Assembly (NCBI GenBank): GCA_023416315.1 | Contig: JAEZIA010000408.1 | Location: 1-8,852 of the forward strand | Direction of reading: 5' to 3' | Length of the DNA stretch: 8,852 nucleotides | From: Actinomycetes bacterium | Lineage (GTDB): Bacteria; Actinomycetota; Actinomycetes; Mycobacteriales; Mycobacteriaceae | Shown here: one piece after another, positions 6,110 through 8,852 of the stretch | How the letters are laid out: every line of letters starts with the position of its first letter | Numbering within the stretch: position 1 is the first letter of the stretch | Made by a program: the position numbers and the translations under genes | Notes under the pieces: model-generated | What the model saw: only the letters and a program-made list of their open reading frames with translations | What the model was told of the DNA's origin: nothing | The model's database searches: none

Positions 6110-7905
6110 GATCCGCCTCCTCCCCCTCCGCCGCCGCCACCGCCACCACCGCCGCCCCCGCCACTGCTGGACGACGACGAGGACTGCGAGGCGGTGTAAG
6201 CGCCGATCGACGACGACAACGCCGACTCGAAGCTGTCGAAACTAGCACTTCCGCTGCTCCCGGCGTGCCAACTGCTGCCCGAGGACGAGTGGTACCAGTC
6301 CGGCTGCGGATCGACCTCACCGGTCGCGGTCTGGTACTTGCGTGCCCATAGCGCCGCCACGCCGCCGGCCACAGCGAACGGGATGTAGGCGGTGTAGAGG
6401 TCCTTGCGGGCGGCGAAGTCGAAGCGGGATTCGGCGGAGTCGGTGGACAGCATCCGGTGAAAACCGCCGGCCTGCGACCACAGCTCGCGGCCGGCCGGGG
6501 TGCGCCTGCTGCCGACACCGTCGACCCACGACCTGGCCGAGAACACGAAGAACACCGCGAACGGCAGGCCCCACAGCGTCGTCGGGAAACCCCAGCCCGC
6601 GAACCCGCAGACCGCGAGGATCAGCGCGACGGCGTTGGCGAACCGCAGCCACAGCTCCTTGGAGCGTTTGACCATCAGCCCGTCGAACGCCCACTTCTTG
6701 ACCGCCGCGGTCATGTCCTCCTTGGCGCGGGACAGCTTCTTGCCCGCGGTGACGGCGCCGTTGGCGTCGAACCGGGCGCCGGGGCCGATCACCTTGAGCG
6801 CGCCGGCGACGTCGATGCTGACCCGGTCGATGTCGGCCCACGCGTCGTACGGCGCGGTGCCGGTGATGCTCCACTTCTTGGGGCTGATCTGATGCAGATC
6901 GACCAGCTTGCGCTCGGCCAGATAGAACAGCGTCGCGGTCAGCCCGTTGGCAGGCACTTTCTCGGTGCGGATGTACTCGCATTGCACCGGACCGAGACCG
7001 GGTGGCGGCGCGTACTGCAGCGGGAAGCCCGGCGACGGCTCGACCGTCGACCGCCACCACAGGTAGGCACCCAGGCCGGCGGCCACGATCAGACCGGTCA
7101 GCCACAGCACGGCAGGCACCGACCGTCCCAGCACCGGGTCCCAGCGCACCGACCACGGCAGCTCGGCGCGCGGCGGGGTCGGCACATCCACCCCGGCCCG
7201 CACCGTGACCGGGGTGCGCGGTTCCAGGTTGCTGGCCGACAGGTGCACGCGGTCGCCGGAGACCGTCAGGTCGTCGCAACCGCGGCCGACGCCGTAACCG
7301 ACCGAGCACTGCGCGCCGGCGACCCCGCCGGGCAGGGAGATCGAGATGTCGGCCCGCTCGATTTCGTTGTTCCAGCCCGGGGCGACGACGTTCCAGAAGA
7401 ACGCCGAGCGCGCCGACGGGTCCCCGGTCGAGGACGCGAACGTCTTGTCGGCGCCGGTGCCGCCCGGGTCGAGCACGCCGTCGATGGTGTAACGGATCCG
7501 GAAGACATGGGTGCCGTAGTCGAGGTAGCTGTTCGGGTCGCCGATCTTGGCCACCCGGAAGCGTTGTCCGTCCTCCCACAGCATCTGGTAGGGCACCGGC
7601 CGGTCGTCGAGCAGGATCTCGGTCACCCGCGGGAGCTGACGGACCCGGGGGTTGTTGACATTGGCGACGTCCCAGTACCGGAAGATGCCGTGCTTGCCGC
7701 TGGGAAACTCGCCGGTGACGATCTCGGTGGCCGCCAGCCGACCGTCGGCGTCGACCACGAACTCGGCGCGGTAGTCGCTGATCACCACCGGGTCCGAGAC
7801 CGGCCCGCCCGATGAACTTCCGTTGAATGCCAGCGGCCACAGCAACCCGACGGCGACGAGCAGCAGCGTGATCGACCATCCGATGACCCGGCCGGTCACC
7901 TTCAT
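6103..7905 (-). CDS. DUF2207 (YciQ-like) membrane protein with Ser7-Gly17-Ser-Trp tail
   Basis: A 600-residue membrane protein of the DUF2207 family; function unknown. It has an N-terminal signal or anchor helix (about 10-27), then an extracytoplasmic beta-rich domain (about 40-245) containing GEFPSGKHGIFRYWDV (65-80) and two cysteines (C200, C210) close enough to form a disulfide. A membrane span follows (about 263-283), then a cytoplasmic domain (about 295-415), a pair of spans (about 423-440 and 443-457), and a region ending TAYIPFAVAGGVAALWARKY (505-524). That last segment matches the family's C-terminal pattern (Y(L/I)P(Y/F)A.A.GV...WA.K). The tail (536-600) is Ser/Gly-rich, with Ser at 575-581, Gly at 582-598, then Ser-Trp. 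Gly-rich C-terminal tails are common in this family; a run of 17 is extreme. The ATG at 7905 has a GGAGG five bases upstream. It begins 28 bases after priA and overlaps lemA, its likely partner. Confidence 0.92.
   Translation of the reverse strand: MKVTGRVIGWSITLLLVAVGLLWPLAFNGSSSGGPVSDPVVISDYRAEFVVDADGRLAATEIVTGEFPSGKHGIFRYWDVANVNNPRVRQLPRVTEILLDDRPVPYQMLWEDGQRFRVAKIGDPNSYLDYGTHVFRIRYTIDGVLDPGGTGADKTFASSTGDPSARSAFFWNVVAPGWNNEIERADISISLPGGVAGAQCSVGYGVGRGCDDLTVSGDRVHLSASNLEPRTPVTVRAGVDVPTPPRAELPWSVRWDPVLGRSVPAVLWLTGLIVAAGLGAYLWWRSTVEPSPGFPLQYAPPPGLGPVQCEYIRTEKVPANGLTATLFYLAERKLVDLHQISPKKWSITGTAPYDAWADIDRVSIDVAGALKVIGPGARFDANGAVTAGKKLSRAKEDMTAAVKKWAFDGLMVKRSKELWLRFANAVALILAVCGFAGWGFPTTLWGLPFAVFFVFSARSWVDGVGSRRTPAGRELWSQAGGFHRMLSTDSAESRFDFAARKDLYTAYIPFAVAGGVAALWARKYQTATGEVDPQPDWYHSSSGSSWHAGSSGSASFDSFESALSSSIGAYTASQSSSSSSSGGGGGGGGGGGGGGGGGSW
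6112..6162 (-). repeat. GGN triplet tract encoding 17 consecutive glycines
   Basis: Fifty-one bases made wholly of GGN codons (mixed GGC, GGT, GGA and GGG), preceded at 6163-6183 by seven serine codons (AGT, AGC, TCC, TCG). The third-base variation shows this is not a pure trinucleotide microsatellite, but the near-repeat could still slip in replication. On the plus strand it reads as a polyproline stretch, which is a shadow. Confidence 0.9.
6116..6120 (-). promoter_or_regulatory. Shine-Dalgarno of lemA embedded in the poly-glycine codons
   Basis: On the minus strand this is GGAGG, a consensus ribosome-binding core. It lies six bases before the first lemA GTG (6109) and nine before the second (6106), so it suits either. 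The same bases are glycine codons of the upstream gene's Gly17 tail, so one stretch encodes protein and binds the ribosome. Confidence 0.65.
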
Positions 7906-7910
7906 TTTCG

Positions 7911-7915
7911 CCTCC
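7911..7915 (-). promoter_or_regulatory. Ribosome-binding site of the DUF2207 gene
   Basis: GGAGG on the minus strand, five bases before the ATG at 7905-7903, confirms that start. It lies in the 28-base gap after priA, the only real intergenic space in the window. No promoter-like -10/-35 pair or terminator hairpin is seen in this gap, so the gene is probably read through from priA. Confidence 0.8.
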
Positions 7916-7933
7916 GCAGTCAGGTAGTGCGGT

Positions 7934-8852
7934 TCACCCTATGTGCAAAGGATCGATCTGTACTCGAACTGCCTCGTGGTCGTGGCGCGCGCTGCTGATC
8001 GCGATCGCGCTGCGTAGCGACGCGGCCAACGCCAGACCCTCGTCCCTGCCGACCCGAACCAGCATCCGGATGACCGGTTCACCCGGTCTGCTGGCCGGGG
8101 GGCGGCGCACCCCGGGCGGCAGGTCGACGGGACCGAGCTGGTCGGCATCCTCGGGCAGTTCGGCGTGCTCGAGCAGCGCGCTGACCGCCGCGGCGCCGCC
8201 GTCGACGGCAGCCATGTGCACGCACGGCGGCAGCGCCACCTCGGCGCGGGCCTCCAGTTCGGCTTCGGCGTGCCCGACCGGATCCCACTTGATCAGCGCC
8301 TGCACGGTCGGGATCGCCGACTCGGCGACCACCGCCACCACGCCGCCATCGCCACGCGGCCGCACCTGCGCGGCCGCGGCCATCCAGCGCCGCAGGGTGT
8401 CCTCGGCCGCCCGCAGGTCCTGACGACCCAGCAGCGCCCAACTGTCCAGCAGCAGCGCGGCGCCGTATCCGCCGGGCACCCGCGGCTCGGCGCCCGGGGT
8501 CGCGACGACGAGCGCAGGCCCCGGATCGATCTCGGTGTGCACGGCGTCGCCCGCCGACGTGATCACCGTCGTGCCCGGGAAGGCCCGGCCCATCTCCTCG
8601 GCGGTGCGCCGCGCACCGACGACCACCGCACGGATCGCGTCGGAGCCGCAGCGCCGGCAGCGCAGCGCGGTATCGATGCGCCCGCACCAGCGGCACACCG
8701 CCCCGGCGGCGTCCCGCTCGGCCAGCGACAGCGGGCCCATGCAGTGCCTGCACCGGGCGATCGTGCGGCAGCGGGCGCACGCCACCGACGGAACATAACC
8801 GCGGCGGGGCACCTGGATCAGCACCGGCGCCTCGTTCTCCAGCGCGCCGCGT
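7934..8852 (-). CDS. priA: Primosomal protein N' PriA, actinobacterial helicase-degenerate form (C-terminal part; 5' end outside window)
   Basis: The frame is open to the window edge, so the last 305 residues are present and the N-terminal half is missing; the GTG at 8824 is internal. Numbered from the edge, RRGYVPSVACARC (16-28) opens the PriA zinc-binding region. Eight cysteines form four CxxC pairs (25/28, 34/37, 53/56, 65/68), as expected for two zinc sites. PriA recognises stalled or repaired forks and loads the replication restart machinery. Active PriA helicases carry motif V (GTQM..KG.DFP) and motif VI (QVAGRAGR) after the zinc region. Here the matching stretches read VVATPGAEP (115-123) and WMAAAAQVRPRGDGG (156-170), so neither motif is conserved. 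This fits the known actinobacterial form, thought to lack helicase activity while keeping a structural or loading role. The gene ends 28 bases before the DUF2207 gene and probably heads this operon. Confidence 0.93.
   Translation of the reverse strand, partial: RGALENEAPVLIQVPRRGYVPSVACARCRTIARCRHCMGPLSLAERDAAGAVCRWCGRIDTALRCRRCGSDAIRAVVVGARRTAEEMGRAFPGTTVITSAGDAVHTEIDPGPALVVATPGAEPRVPGGYGAALLLDSWALLGRQDLRAAEDTLRRWMAAAAQVRPRGDGGVVAVVAESAIPTVQALIKWDPVGHAEAELEARAEVALPPCVHMAAVDGGAAAVSALLEHAELPEDADQLGPVDLPPGVRRPPASRPGEPVIRMLVRVGRDEGLALAASLRSAIAISSARHDHEAVRVQIDPLHIG

Noticed and set aside
5354..6199. 281-residue plus-strand frame ending in a long polyproline run and an acidic tail
   Set aside because: The polyproline is simply the reverse of the Gly17 tract of the DUF2207 gene, and the rest spans fmt and lemA antisense.
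6457..7815. 452-residue open frame on the plus strand antisense to the DUF2207 gene
   Set aside because: Composition is typical of antisense frames in GC-rich DNA, with no domain or credible start; the DUF2207 frame explains the region.
6103..7905. DUF2207/LemA region as a recent mobile island
   Set aside because: GC content and codon style match the neighbours, and there are no repeats, integrase, transposase or tRNA at the borders; any gain or loss is only suggested by gene order recalled from M. tuberculosis.

Overview
The window looks like chromosomal DNA of a mycobacterium, probably an environmental or rapidly growing species, or a close relative in the Mycobacteriales. Three things point that way: the very high GC content, the densely packed genes with ATGA/TAATG stop-start overlaps, and the order priA - (insert) - fmt - rsmB/fmu - rpe - ribD. 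From memory, M. tuberculosis keeps the same core order from priA (Rv1402) to ribG (Rv1409). The species call is an inference; no rRNA or other marker is present.

Layout, left to right. Positions 1-1564 (+ strand) hold a two-gene ABC transporter: the C-terminal end of an FtsX/MacB-type permease, then one base later an ATPase fused to a cyclic-nucleotide-binding (CNB) domain. Positions 1507-8852 (- strand) hold seven genes that read right to left as one probable operon: the 3' part of priA (actinobacterial PriA with degraded helicase motifs), a 600-aa DUF2207 membrane protein ending in Ser7-Gly17-Ser-Trp, a LemA-family protein, fmt, rsmB/fmu, rpe and ribD. The two strands converge and their coding regions overlap by 58 bp at 1507-1564, so there is no intergenic terminator between them.

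How the genes work together. Fmt formylates initiator Met-tRNA and RsmB methylates 16S rRNA, so both serve translation. Rpe interconverts ribulose-5-phosphate and xylulose-5-phosphate, and RibD makes an early riboflavin intermediate. Ribulose-5-phosphate is also the precursor of the four-carbon riboflavin unit, so the rpe-ribD pair makes metabolic sense. The DUF2207-LemA pair is a membrane module of unknown function sitting between priA and fmt; from memory, M. tuberculosis carries different genes there. The permease/ATPase-CNB pair resembles the M. tuberculosis Rv2563-Rv2564 and Rv0072-Rv0073 pairs (also from memory). It is a candidate transporter or membrane-remodelling machine controlled by a cyclic nucleotide.

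No stretch over 300 bases lacks a gene. The largest intergenic gap is 28 bases (7906-7933). I saw no tRNA, rRNA, CRISPR array, insertion sequence, attachment site, riboswitch or convincing intrinsic terminator. The least described parts are the DUF2207-LemA module and the CNB-fused ABC ATPase; the other genes are ordinary core genes.
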